Source of the DNA: Methylocapsa sp. D3K7
GTDB taxonomy: Bacteria; Pseudomonadota; Alphaproteobacteria; Rhizobiales; Beijerinckiaceae
Length of the DNA: 64,000 nt
Assembly: GCF_029855125.1 (NCBI RefSeq)
Contig: NZ_CP123229.1
Span: 3,454,501 to 3,518,500, forward strand
Direction: 5' to 3'
Shown: positions 40,316 through 49,338 of the stretch, piece by piece
Numbering within the stretch: the stretch's first letter is position 1
Layout: the number at the start of each line of letters is the position of its first letter
The notes under the pieces: model-generated
Told to the model about the DNA's origin: nothing
Database searches by the model: none
Seen by the model: only the letters and a program-made list of their open reading frames with translations
Position numbers and translations under genes: made by a program

Positions 40316-40498
40316 GCCGCCGCTCCGGGGCGAAAGGCTCGCCTAATGGATATTATGCTCGTACCGCTGGCTGCGGGAGTCAAATCGACAGAAGCGCAGA
40401 CATCGAACTGTCACATGAACGGCATATTGCCCGCGCGGCGTCTTTTCAACAGGCGGGACCTTGTCCATGGATAAAGCGTCAGACACGAGGAAGAGCCG

Positions 40499-41209
40499 AT
40501 GCCACCGATATTCGATCCCGCGATCCAGAAGGACGCGCTCGATCTAATCATCGCAGTCCTGCTCGGCGGCGTCATCGGCTTCGAGCGGGAGTGGCGCCAG
40601 CGTCTGGCGGGTTTGCGGACCAACACGCTGGTTTCGCTCGGTGCCGCGATTTTCGTCGTCTTTGAGGGTCAATTCACCGATTCCGGTCCGACGCGGGTCG
40701 CCGCGCAGGTGGTGAGCGGCATCGGATTTCTCGGCGCCGGCGTGATCTGGAAGGAAGGCGTCAATGTGCGCGGCCTCAACACTGCGGCGACGCTTTGGTG
40801 TTCCGCCGCCGTCGGCCTACTGGCCGGCGCCGGCTCCTGGCGCCTCGCGATCCTTGCCGCGGCTCTCATCGTCGGCGTCAATATTGTGCTGCGGCCGCTG
40901 ACTAGCCTGATCAACCGCCAGCCGATTGATACGGCTGATGTCGAGACTTCCTATATCGTCAATGTCACATGCCGGGGCGCCGACGAAGCGCAAATCCGTG
41001 CGCTGCTGGTGCAAGGGTTCGGCGTCAGCGATCTGCATCTGCGCGAACTCGAAAGCAGCGATATCGAAGGTTCCGACCGGGTTGAAGTTACGGCCACCCT
41101 CATATCGGACAAGCGGCGTGAGATCGCGCTCGAATATATCGTCGGCCGGTTGAGCTTGCAGCCGGGCGTGACGGCCGCGCGCTGGCGAACGGTGAACACT
41201 TTCGTGTGA
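40499..41209 (+). CDS. MgtC/SapB family membrane protein
   Basis: A 236-residue protein with four or five membrane segments in the first 130 residues and a soluble C-terminal ACT-like domain. The family block GGVIGFEREWRQRLAGLRTN, followed by TLVSLGAAIFVVF and VSGIGFLGAGVIWKEG, is clear. MgtC proteins aid growth in low magnesium and inhibit the F-type ATP synthase in some pathogens; the role in this organism is unknown. The ATG at 40499 has a good ribosome site (GAGGAAG). The gene is divergent from DUF2252 and converges with the quinoprotein relay operon. Confidence 0.92.
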   Translation: MPPIFDPAIQKDALDLIIAVLLGGVIGFEREWRQRLAGLRTNTLVSLGAAIFVVFEGQFTDSGPTRVAAQVVSGIGFLGAGVIWKEGVNVRGLNTAATLWCSAAVGLLAGAGSWRLAILAAALIVGVNIVLRPLTSLINRQPIDTADVETSYIVNVTCRGADEAQIRALLVQGFGVSDLHLRELESSDIEGSDRVEVTATLISDKRREIALEYIVGRLSLQPGVTAARWRTVNTFV

Positions 41210-41232
41210 GCTTCGGGTTGCCGTTGTCTTCT

Positions 41233-41805
41233 TCAGTTGCTGGACACAGGCGGCGTCTCCGGTTCAGCGGCAACCAGCGAATGCCCCGCATCCTGCCAGC
41301 CTTCGGCGCCGTCAGGAAACCAAGCGATATTGCGATAGCCAAAGCTCAGGGCGCGCTTTGCCGCGTTCCAGCTCCCCCAGCACTGCGGGTGGCAATAAAA
41401 AACAATGGGCCGGTCGAGGTCGCTTGCCGTTAAGGCCTTGAGGCGTTGCCGGTAAAAGGATTCCTCTTCTGGCGTGAGCCTTCCAGAACCCATTTCCGGC
41501 AACCAGATGCTGCCCGCGATGTCGTCGTGCGGCACCGGTTTCCAGATCGCACCGGGCGCCAGATTCTCCGGGCGGCGCGGCGCCGCGGCGGCGTCGATCA
41601 GTATGGCTTTGCCTTCACTCAAAATCCCAGCCAGATCTTGCGCATGAATGACCCGCGCGCCCGAAAGCGTCGCGGGCACCTCGCTGTGCATTTGGCCCGT
41701 CCAATAGGTTTGCGGTTCGGGTACTTCGGCGGATGCGGTTCCGGCGGCAAAGAGATGCGTTACAGCCGCAATGCTGAGGGCGATCTTCGCGGTTTTCGGT
41801 CGCAT
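41233..41805 (-). CDS. PQQ-dependent catabolism-associated CxxxCW protein
   Basis: A rhodanese-like periplasmic protein of 190 residues with a signal peptide (IALSIAAVTHLFAAGTASA). The rhodanese fold starts at ILIDAAAAPRRPENL, and the signature is VFYCHPQCWGSWNAAKRALS, the CxxxCW motif that names the family found beside PQQ-dependent enzymes. It probably takes part in sulfur or electron handling for a quinoprotein (family-level inference). It is the last gene of a three-gene operon and its start overlaps the previous stop by one base. Confidence 0.88.
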   Translation of the reverse strand: MRPKTAKIALSIAAVTHLFAAGTASAEVPEPQTYWTGQMHSEVPATLSGARVIHAQDLAGILSEGKAILIDAAAAPRRPENLAPGAIWKPVPHDDIAGSIWLPEMGSGRLTPEEESFYRQRLKALTASDLDRPIVFYCHPQCWGSWNAAKRALSFGYRNIAWFPDGAEGWQDAGHSLVAAEPETPPVSSN

Positions 41806-42638
41806 TAGCTGCCGCCCGGACCAAGATCGAAACTTTGTTCAAAAAGCGCATTGTCGCTGTCACGGGCTTTGACCGCGAGCTTGCCCTTGTCCGGCGCGTT
41901 GACGTTAAAAGTAATCGCAGGATCGGCGGCGAGCGAGATATCGCTGTCGAGATGCACTACGGCCTCGCCGTTTAAGGTGACATCGACCGATTTGAGAAAG
42001 CGTGCGGGGGTATAGCCCTGAGTCATCTCGTCTCTTTGCATGCCGTTGAAATTGGGGTGCCGGATCAAGAGCTGCGCCTCGCGCGCGTGACCTTCTTGCG
42101 GCTCACCCAGCCAGCGCAGTTTCATCTTGCCGATTTCGGTCAGCGCTTGCGCGTCATAAGAGCCGGACGGCGCCGAGCAGCCGCCCGAGGCCTTGACGAA
42201 GCGATGCGTCTCATGGAGAGCGCCGCCTACCGTCTCCTCGATGGCATGCATATAGGTGTATTGATTGACGCGGACGCGGAGTTTTAGGCTTTGCGGATCG
42301 CCCGCCGGACCGAAGATGACATGCGCGGCGATGGGGGCGGGATTGTCATCGATGATGAGATAGAGGCTTTTGACGTCCTTGGGATTTTGCACGCGGATCG
42401 TAATCGGGACGAGGGCTGCGTCCTCCGCACGATCAGGTGCTTCCAAAACAATTTGGGCATCGCCGGGCTGAATGTGCCGCGTCCCGAAAATCTCTTGCGC
42501 CAGGTCGTTCCAGCGGGCGGCACGCGCCGCCTCATCGTCTTGCGCTGCCGCTGCCCCCGAAAGAAGCAGAGCGCTAGCGAGAGCTGCGGCCAAAGCAATG
42601 CTTTTCGGGGTCTCAGTTTGGTGGGGGATCATTCCCAT
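41805..42638 (-). CDS. Quinoprotein-associated SoxYZ-like carrier
   Basis: A 277-residue exported protein: signal peptide (IALAAALASALLLSGAAAA), then a SoxY-like domain (IFGTRHIQPGDAQIVLEAP) with a cysteine in VKASGGCSAPSG that corresponds to the carrier tail of SoxY, and a C-terminal SoxZ-like domain (LLIRHPNFNGMQRDEMTQGY, then LDSDISLAADPAITFNVNA). In Sox systems this cysteine carries sulfur adducts. Here the family is linked to PQQ dehydrogenases instead, and its chemical job is not known. It overlaps the upstream metallohydrolase gene by 10 bp. Confidence 0.88.
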   Translation of the reverse strand: MGMIPHQTETPKSIALAAALASALLLSGAAAAQDDEAARAARWNDLAQEIFGTRHIQPGDAQIVLEAPDRAEDAALVPITIRVQNPKDVKSLYLIIDDNPAPIAAHVIFGPAGDPQSLKLRVRVNQYTYMHAIEETVGGALHETHRFVKASGGCSAPSGSYDAQALTEIGKMKLRWLGEPQEGHAREAQLLIRHPNFNGMQRDEMTQGYTPARFLKSVDVTLNGEAVVHLDSDISLAADPAITFNVNAPDKGKLAVKARDSDNALFEQSFDLGPGGS

Positions 42639-43630
42639 TCGAGTTCCTTATATGCTTCGCCAACATTGCGGCCGTTGTAATCGTCGAACAGTTTCCATTC
42701 GCTTCTTTCTGATGCGGCAACGGTTTTGATGGCGGCGTCAATTGCAATTCCGTCGGCGATTGCCTTCTTTGTGTCGCGCTCGAGCGTTGTCAAATAGCGC
42801 GTGATCGCCGCAGACGCCAAGGGCCAATCCGCCGCGACAGGGCCATGCCCCGGCACAGTTCGGGCCGCCGCATGATTTTTTAGCACCTCCAGCGTCTTGA
42901 TCCAGCCGCGCAAACTGCCGTCGAGCGAGGGCATGCGGCCAATGAACACCAAATCGGCGGGCAGAAGCGTACCGGTGTTTTTATCGAATAAGCTCACGTC
43001 GCAAACCGTATGGGAAGCGGCGTGGGCTGTGACCTCGATGATGCGGCCGCCGAGATCGATTTCGGCGCGGTCGCGGATTTCCATTCCCGGCAAAACGACA
43101 ACCCCGGCTTTTTCGGGCCCGATTATAGCCGCCAATTTTTCGCGGTAATAGGCGCTTCGCTCATGCAGTGTCTCCTTGAGCCGCGCGTGTCCGATGAAGA
43201 CCGGATCATCCTTCAAAAAGGCGCCGGCCCCGAAAACATGGTCGGGATGGACATGGCTCATCACCACATATTTAATCGGTAGCTTGGTTGTTTGGGCGAT
43301 CGCAGCGCGCAAGCGTTCGCCGTCAGTGAGGCTGCCCCCTGGATCGGTGACGAGTACCGCCTCGATCCCTACGATAAATCCGGTGTTGGCGATGGCATTG
43401 TCGTTGGCGAGCGTCGCATCTTCGTCAATGCCGCGCCTGATGTGGATGCCTGAGGCGATTTCTTCCGTCGCGAGGGGAGCGGTTTCGCCCGCGTATATCG
43501 CGCTTGGCAAACAGCAGAGGCAGAAGCCGCCAAAAACAACGCGGCGCCGGCTTGGCTGGCCGGTCTTGTGCGGGGAGGGGGGCGGCGGCGCGTGTTCCCC
43601 GGTGGTTCCAGTTTCGCCATGGCCACGCAT
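42629..43630 (-). CDS. Quinoprotein relay system zinc metallohydrolase
   Basis: A metallo-beta-lactamase-fold enzyme of 333 residues. The N-terminus contains a Tat-like signal (SRRRVVFGGFCLCCLPSAIY), so it acts outside the cytoplasm. Zinc-binding motifs are VMSHVHPDHVFGAGAF (HxHxDH), TAHAASHTVCDV, LPADLVFIG and RTVPGHGPVAAD. Together with the SoxYZ-like carrier and the CxxxCW protein it matches the 'quinoprotein relay' gene sets seen beside PQQ-linked alcohol dehydrogenases. It is the first gene of this minus-strand operon; no dehydrogenase lies in the window. Confidence 0.9.
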   Translation of the reverse strand: MRGHGETGTTGEHAPPPPSPHKTGQPSRRRVVFGGFCLCCLPSAIYAGETAPLATEEIASGIHIRRGIDEDATLANDNAIANTGFIVGIEAVLVTDPGGSLTDGERLRAAIAQTTKLPIKYVVMSHVHPDHVFGAGAFLKDDPVFIGHARLKETLHERSAYYREKLAAIIGPEKAGVVVLPGMEIRDRAEIDLGGRIIEVTAHAASHTVCDVSLFDKNTGTLLPADLVFIGRMPSLDGSLRGWIKTLEVLKNHAAARTVPGHGPVAADWPLASAAITRYLTTLERDTKKAIADGIAIDAAIKTVAASERSEWKLFDDYNGRNVGEAYKELEWE

Positions 43631-43869
43631 GGTGGTATTTACCTTAATCCGAGCGATAGTCTTCCGGCGAGTTCACGGATTTTGCGAATCCAATCATTTG
43701 GCCGATGCGTTACAGTTCGATTCTTGGAAAGACTCCGTGATCGTTACCGGACTGGTTAGATGAGAGCTGAACCTTACGCCTGCCGGGCCTCAGAAGCTTC
43801 CTTGGTTACGAGCGAACCGGGGCCGAAATTAGAAATTATAAGTATAAGACGACGGGAGGGAGAATTACC

Positions 43870-45387
43870 ATGGCGAGTCTGCAGTCGATCGATCATTTTG
43901 TTGTTCTCATGTTGGAAAATCGTTCCTTCGATTGTGTCCTCGGGGCGCTTTATCCGAAGTCGCCGGCCTTCGAGGGGATCGATGGGACGGAAGCCAATAC
44001 CGGTAGCGACGGCAGGAAATGGCTCCTGACAAAGTGCCCCGTCACCAAGAAGCTGGCGGACTCGGCCGTGCCGGCTCCTGATCCAGGTGAGCTGTGGGTT
44101 GAGATGAATTTGCAGATTTTTGGCTCCCGCCAGCTCAACCCGGACGGCAGCCCGAAGGAGGGTGCGGTCGCGGATATGAGCGGCTTTATCGAGAGCTATA
44201 CCGACATCGCCATCGACCCATCGCGTGCGGCTCATGATCCTCAGAGGCTCATGAGCTATTATGACCCTCGGGTGCATATGCCGGCGCTTGCCAGCCTTGC
44301 CGAGGAGTTCGCTGTTTGCGACTGCTGGTTTGCTTCGGCCCCCTGTCAGACGTGGCCGAACCGGTTCTTTCTGCACACGGGAACCGCCGCCGGATATGAA
44401 AACAATCAGCCAAAGAAGATATTCGACCTCAAAATGAAATCGGTTTTCGAAGCGTTCGACGATGCCGGTTTAAGGGATGGTTGGGCGATCTATCATCATG
44501 ACATTCCGCAAACAGCGACGCTTACAAACCTGCGGATGAGAAACGACAATTTCCATTTGTTCGATACCTTCGTGAAGAATGCTAAGGCTGGAAAACTGCC
44601 GCGCTATTCCTTTATCGAGCCGAGATATTACGCGGACATTGATATCCGTGTGTTTCCGCCGCGCATCAATTTGCCCAATGACCAGCATCCGCCACATGTC
44701 GTGACGTTTGGCGACGAGCTTGTCGCGTCAGTCTACAATGCGTTGCGCAGCAATATCGAGGCATGGAAAAAGACAATGCTCGTCATCATCTATGATGAGC
44801 ACGGCGGATGTTATGATCATGTGCCGCCGGGCAAGGCGGTGCCGCCGGGACAAGGGGTCAGCGACAATCCGAGCCCAGTTTTCGCCTTTGACCGTTATGG
44901 CGTCCGGGTTCCAGCGGTCATCGCCTCCCCCTATATCAGTCGCGGGACGGTTCTACGGCCGAGCGACGCCTTTTCGGGCGACGGCGCAACGCCTTTCGAT
45001 CACACGAGTGTGATCAAGACCCTGCAGGAGAGATTCAATCTTGGCGCACCCCTCACGGACCGCGTCGCGGCGGCACCGACGCTCGAGCGCGTGCTAAATC
45101 TCGACGCGCCGCAAAATTTGGGACCGGCGAGCGTGACCCCTTCGACCCGGAAGGTGGGTCTGTTTCACAAACTCAAATCCCTCTGGGAACCGTGGGGCGA
45201 TTTCCAGGAGAGTCTGCATCAGGCCGCGCGGAAATTGCCGTCCGCCGACCATGGCAGGGCGCAGCGCTATTTCGACCGTCATGACACAGTCCCGGATCCG
45301 AACAAGCCTGACGGGGTTGATTCCGATGCCACGGCGATGTGGGAATACGCCAAGAATCGGGCGCTCAAGGCCATGCGGATCAGATAA
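43870..45387 (+). CDS. Phosphoesterase family protein (phospholipase C/acid phosphatase AcpA type)
   Basis: A 505-residue member of the bacterial phospholipase C/AcpA superfamily. Conserved blocks are SIDHFVVLMLENRSFDCVLG (the metal site and nucleophile region), FASAPCQTWPNRFFLHTGTA, VIIYDEHGGCYDHVPPGKA and RYGVRVPAVIASPYISRGTV, with a late FDHTSVIKTLQERF. No signal peptide is evident, unlike many secreted relatives. It may cleave phospholipids, nucleotides or phosphoproteins. A good ribosome site (GGGAGG) lies just before the ATG. Confidence 0.88.
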   Translation: MASLQSIDHFVVLMLENRSFDCVLGALYPKSPAFEGIDGTEANTGSDGRKWLLTKCPVTKKLADSAVPAPDPGELWVEMNLQIFGSRQLNPDGSPKEGAVADMSGFIESYTDIAIDPSRAAHDPQRLMSYYDPRVHMPALASLAEEFAVCDCWFASAPCQTWPNRFFLHTGTAAGYENNQPKKIFDLKMKSVFEAFDDAGLRDGWAIYHHDIPQTATLTNLRMRNDNFHLFDTFVKNAKAGKLPRYSFIEPRYYADIDIRVFPPRINLPNDQHPPHVVTFGDELVASVYNALRSNIEAWKKTMLVIIYDEHGGCYDHVPPGKAVPPGQGVSDNPSPVFAFDRYGVRVPAVIASPYISRGTVLRPSDAFSGDGATPFDHTSVIKTLQERFNLGAPLTDRVAAAPTLERVLNLDAPQNLGPASVTPSTRKVGLFHKLKSLWEPWGDFQESLHQAARKLPSADHGRAQRYFDRHDTVPDPNKPDGVDSDATAMWEYAKNRALKAMRIR

Positions 45388-45545
45388 TTGGACAGCCCCC
45401 GAGGGGGCGGGCACCTTGAAATGATCAAGTCTCTTCCGGGCCTGAATCTGGGCGAATGTTGACGTCAGCGGCCCAAACTGGTCTACATCGGCGCCCCTTC
45501 GTGCCGGGCGCACGGGGCTCGTTGATCTTTGAGACCGCACATCAG

Positions 45546-46349
45546 ATGAATTTTCTGACGCCTTTTGCCAATGCCTGGCACTACCGGGAATTGATCAGAG
45601 CCGTGGTCCGGCGGGAATTGGCGGTCCGCTTTCGCGGCACCATCTTCGGCTGGGTTTGGGCGATCTTCGGGCCGCTTGTGATGCTCACGGCCTATACGGT
45701 GATCTTTTCACACGCCGTCGGTGTTCCGGCGTCGGCCAAAGGGGGCAGTTTCGGCAGTTACGCTTTGTCAATCTTTACGGGGTTGATTGTCTTCAATCTG
45801 TTCAGCGAACTCGCCTACCGTTCGCCGGGACTCTTGCATGAACATGCCGGCGTCATCAAAAAGTCTATTTTTCCGAGCGAGACCTTGGCGTGGACAGCGG
45901 CAATCCGAGGTGCCGTCTATGCTGTGATAAGTTTGGGTGTGTTGCTTGTTTTCGAGCTGGTGCTGACCTTCCGGCTGCCGCCAGCAAGTTTGCTTTTGCC
46001 TTTGGTCGTCGTGCCTTTCTTTTTGTTCCTGCTTGGAATCTGCTGGTTTCTCATGGCGCTTGGATCATTTACCCGCGATGTCGCTCATCTCATGATCTCG
46101 ATCGTGCCGGTCTTCATGTTCGCGACACCAATTTTTTATTCGATCGAGGATGTGCCGCCCAATCTGCGGATCTATTTGCATCTCAACCCGATCGGAAATT
46201 ACGTCGAGATGATGCGAGACCTGCTTTTGTTCAACAGATTTCCCGATCTTTTCCTCTATGGCGGAACGGTTGCGGCTTCTCTGCTAATCTTCTTTTTTTC
46301 GTACCGCTTCTTCATGCAATACAAGGCCGTCTTCGTCGATGTCATCTAA
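45546..46349 (+). CDS. ABC-2 type polysaccharide export permease (Wzm/KpsM-like)
   Basis: The membrane half of an ABC exporter for surface polysaccharide. 267 residues, six hydrophobic segments, opening YRELIRAVVRRELAVRFRGT, then GWVWAIFGPLVMLTAYTVIF and the family end YVEMMRDLLLFNRFPD. The frame is open further upstream to 45456, but the ATG at 45546 matches the family N-terminus. Its 3' end overlaps the ATPase gene by 11 bp, a sign of a two-gene transport unit. Confidence 0.92.
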   Translation: MNFLTPFANAWHYRELIRAVVRRELAVRFRGTIFGWVWAIFGPLVMLTAYTVIFSHAVGVPASAKGGSFGSYALSIFTGLIVFNLFSELAYRSPGLLHEHAGVIKKSIFPSETLAWTAAIRGAVYAVISLGVLLVFELVLTFRLPPASLLLPLVVVPFFLFLLGICWFLMALGSFTRDVAHLMISIVPVFMFATPIFYSIEDVPPNLRIYLHLNPIGNYVEMMRDLLLFNRFPDLFLYGGTVAASLLIFFFSYRFFMQYKAVFVDVI

Positions 46350-47100
46350 TTCCGTCATCAGCTGCGATCGCGTCGGCAAGGCATTTCAGCTCTATATGCG
46401 GCGCAATGACCAGCTCAAACAGGCGATCTTCGGTCATTGGAAGCAGTTCTACCACGAGCATTGGGTGTTGCGGGACGTTACGTTTAAAGTTCGCCGTGGT
46501 GAGCGAATCGGCATTATCGGTCGCAACGGCGCCGGCAAAACCACGTTGCTGCAGATCATTTGCGGGATCACCCTGCCGACGCATGGAACTGTCCACGTCA
46601 ACGGCCGGGTGGCGCCGATTCTGGCGCTCGGGGCCGGGTTCGATCATGAATTGACAGGCCGGGAAAATGCCTTGATCGGCGGTGCCATTTTGGGCATGCG
46701 GCGTGCCACTGTCGAGGCAAGACTCCCCGCGATTGCCGCCTTCGCCGGGATCGGCGATTTTTTTTATCAGCCGGTCAAACTCTATTCGAGCGGGATGGCG
46801 GCGCGGCTCGCCTTTGCTGTCTGCGCGCATGCCGACGCCGATATTCTGATCGTGGACGAAGCCCTCTCGGTTGGTGACGAGGCTTTTGGCGCCAAATGTG
46901 ATGCTTTTATCAAGAATTTTGCGGAGCACGGCACGATCCTTGTCGTCTCACATGATCTTAAAACTCTCGAAACTATCTGCGACCGTGTTCTTTGGATCGA
47001 GGATGGCGCGGTGCGCGCTATGGGAGCCGCCAGCGAGGTAATCCCTTTGTACCGGGCGGCGATCGATAAGAAGCCGGTGGTGTTCGCCAAGATTGCGTGA
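46339..47100 (+). CDS. Polysaccharide export ABC ATPase (Wzt/KpsT-like)
   Basis: The ATPase half of the exporter, 253 residues. Walker A is IGIIGRNGAGKTTLLQIICG, the signature region reads VKLYSSGMAARLAFAV, and Walker B is DILIVDEALSVGDEAFGAK followed by the switch His in VVSHD. The insert HGTVHVNGRVAPILALGAGF is typical of Wzt/KpsT/TagH. There is no C-terminal carbohydrate-binding domain, so the substrate is probably not an O-antigen that needs end recognition (inference). Confidence 0.93.
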   Translation: MSSNSVISCDRVGKAFQLYMRRNDQLKQAIFGHWKQFYHEHWVLRDVTFKVRRGERIGIIGRNGAGKTTLLQIICGITLPTHGTVHVNGRVAPILALGAGFDHELTGRENALIGGAILGMRRATVEARLPAIAAFAGIGDFFYQPVKLYSSGMAARLAFAVCAHADADILIVDEALSVGDEAFGAKCDAFIKNFAEHGTILVVSHDLKTLETICDRVLWIEDGAVRAMGAASEVIPLYRAAIDKKPVVFAKIA

Positions 47101-47112
47101 TCCGCTGGGATC

Positions 47113-48249
47113 TCAGCTTGCAGTTTGCCCGGACGTGTCCTTGGGCACCGCGAAATTCGCATTTTGTCTCCAGATCAAAACCAGGGCGGCGGCAAATTCC
47201 ACGACGATCGCCAGGGCGACAAGAGCAATGAGGCGCGGATCCTGACGTACCAGCGTTTCGGTGGATACGAGAATTGCGACGTGGATCGTTGGAATCGCGA
47301 TCATGGTCACGGTTGTTGCCGCCGAGGAGCGGCCGCTTGCCGAAGAGAGGCTCAAGATGAGCCCGATCGCCAAAAGCGCATGAGCCAGTGCGAGTATGGG
47401 GATGCCAAAGCGTTTGGCGGCTTCGCTCATCCACTCGTTGAAAAGCCGCGGATAGAGATGGTTCATGGGTTGCTTCTGGAAGAACTCCGAAAGAGGCAAT
47501 TCGAAGACTCCACGCCAGCCGCGCTGCGGTAGTCCTCCTGAGCCTTGCATGCCAATTGGCATCGCATATTCATTAAAATGCGCCGTTCGAATCGTCGATC
47601 CATCGGCGGGAAGAGTCTCGATCGAACCATTGCTCAGGATGAGGACGACGCCATTGGCGTTGCGGCGGAACTCCGCTTGCGCTGCCGTGATGATTTGTTC
47701 CTCGTTCTTCTCGGCGGAGAATTGATGGATGAACATGCCTGAGACGACATCGGCGGATTGCCAGCGGCGGAAATAGAGCGTCCGCGTCCCATTGTCGAAG
47801 GTGTAGAATTGCGCAGGCTCAAGCATCCGGTGGTTGAGCGAATTGCGAATCACAAAAATTACGTCGTGCATTTCGCCGACATGAGCGGGCGCGAAAACCG
47901 AGGAGAGCCAATAGCCAAAGCAGACGGCGACCATGGCGACGAAAACACTCGGCAGCGTGATCGCCCAAACCGAAAGGCGCAGGGAATAAAGCACGGCGAT
48001 CATCCCGTCGGCAGACATCCGCGCGAATTCGAGAGCAACCGCAACTCCGATCGCCATCGGCAAGGCAACGTAGAGGACGGTCGGCAGAGTGCCAAGAATG
48101 GCAGGCAGAAGCAGCCCGCCCCGGATCGCCGCCGGTGGAAGGTAATGAAAAAGCGAGGTCATCACGACCGGGATGCAGAGCCCTGCCGTGATAAGCAGCG
48201 TGGCAGTCGCGATGCGCTTTGAGAAATAGAAAAAAAGAAGGCGAGGCAT
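47113..48249 (-). CDS. LptF/LptG-family permease-like protein
   Basis: A 378-residue protein with the LptF/LptG (YjgP/YjgQ) layout: N-terminal membrane segments (KRIATATLLITAGLCIPVVM), a large periplasmic beta-jellyroll domain in the middle (NGTRTLYFRRWQSADVVSG; AEFRRNANGVVLILSNGSIE) and C-terminal segments (YPRLFNEWMSEAAKRFGIPI). In the canonical system LptF and LptG move lipopolysaccharide with LptB. This copy is alone, beside polysaccharide export and glycosyltransferase genes, so it may be a divergent paralogue. It converges with the exporter ATPase gene. Confidence 0.78.
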   Translation of the reverse strand: MPRLLFFYFSKRIATATLLITAGLCIPVVMTSLFHYLPPAAIRGGLLLPAILGTLPTVLYVALPMAIGVAVALEFARMSADGMIAVLYSLRLSVWAITLPSVFVAMVAVCFGYWLSSVFAPAHVGEMHDVIFVIRNSLNHRMLEPAQFYTFDNGTRTLYFRRWQSADVVSGMFIHQFSAEKNEEQIITAAQAEFRRNANGVVLILSNGSIETLPADGSTIRTAHFNEYAMPIGMQGSGGLPQRGWRGVFELPLSEFFQKQPMNHLYPRLFNEWMSEAAKRFGIPILALAHALLAIGLILSLSSASGRSSAATTVTMIAIPTIHVAILVSTETLVRQDPRLIALVALAIVVEFAAALVLIWRQNANFAVPKDTSGQTAS

Positions 48250-48320
48250 CGCACAGTTCTTATCACGCCCGGAAACATCATCCTAGGAGAGAAAGCCGGG
48301 AGTTTGTCGAAACGCTCAAG

Positions 48321-49166
48321 TTAAGCTTTCATTCGTGCCGCAGCTTTGTTGGCGAATTGGCGCCACGCTGCATCAAAAACACGGCGGTTAGGAAGATTCA
48401 CGGCACCCGCCCAATGCGCGAAATAGATTTTGTCGCCGAAGACATCGCGTGGCCCTTCAGCGTCAAATGTGACGCCTTCGGCCTTATAAAAGCTTTCTCC
48501 GGAAGCGCCTGGAAGGCATTGATTGAGGGACGTGATTTTCAAGCCCTTCCGATGCGCGACGAAATTCGTAACGGGCTGGGCAAACAGCATGCCGCGTTGC
48601 CGCACGGCATGAAAAATCGCCTCGTCCGTGTCGATGACTTCATGAAAATCCTTCAAGCTCAAAATCTCCCTTGAGGCGACAAAGAAGCCATCGTTGAAAA
48701 GCATGACGCCGCGAAGAAAATCATACTGCTCGCGTTTTTTATTGTAGACGTAGTCCTTTGTTGGAGCCGCCACGATGAAATCGTTTCGGCCTGCTTCGAG
48801 CAGGCCAAACATCTCGCGAAAATCACGAAACAAGATGATATCGACATCAAGATAGATGACTTCGTCGAGCGGCAGAGCGAGACTGAGAAATTTCCGCAGC
48901 CTCCGGCGATACCCAGGGAACATCGGGTAAAGACGCTTGGCCATGGCATCAAGATCGGCGCTGTCCGGCTCGACGAAATGAACACCGTAAATATCGGCGG
49001 CGCGGCGGGTCAACGCGACATTGTCATCATAGGGGATAAGATAGAGAGGTGTCGCTGAATTGGTCGCCAGGTAGCTTTCGAGAAACGGCAGCAGCCAATT
49101 GATGATTTTGTCATTGGCGATAATTGCCATGCCGTATTTTTTAGGTGGGGATTCGAAATTTTGCAT
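48321..49166 (-). CDS. GT-A type glycosyltransferase-like protein
   Basis: A 281-residue protein that resembles retaining nucleotide-sugar transferases of the GT8-like type. The N-terminus MAIIANDKIINWLLPFLESY lays out the donor-binding strand. The metal-binding DxD is in LDEVIYLDVDIILFRDF (DVD at about residue 107). Acceptor-side motifs include FNDGFFVASREILSLKDFHE and a late HWAGAVNLPNRRVF. No signal or membrane segment is seen. With the neighbouring exporter it suggests surface glycan synthesis, but the exact sugar and family number are not established. Confidence 0.72.
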   Translation of the reverse strand: MQNFESPPKKYGMAIIANDKIINWLLPFLESYLATNSATPLYLIPYDDNVALTRRAADIYGVHFVEPDSADLDAMAKRLYPMFPGYRRRLRKFLSLALPLDEVIYLDVDIILFRDFREMFGLLEAGRNDFIVAAPTKDYVYNKKREQYDFLRGVMLFNDGFFVASREILSLKDFHEVIDTDEAIFHAVRQRGMLFAQPVTNFVAHRKGLKITSLNQCLPGASGESFYKAEGVTFDAEGPRDVFGDKIYFAHWAGAVNLPNRRVFDAAWRQFANKAAARMKA

Positions 49167-49338
49167 TTAACTCTTGGATTCATTGTGTCGATGCCAGCCG
49201 CCATGGCTGAGCCCGCGATCGGTCTTGTGTTGACGGCATGGATTTTCCAGAGTGAAACTCCGGCTAAGCGTGTAGCTTGAGGAAGGTGGCCGGATCAAGC
49301 CCGAGCTTTGCTGGATAGTCTAGGTCCGCGGAAATCGC

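Noticed and set aside
45395..45408. Hairpin GCCCCC-GA-GGGGGC after the phosphoesterase gene
   Set aside because: The two-base loop is too small for a stable RNA hairpin and no T-run follows.
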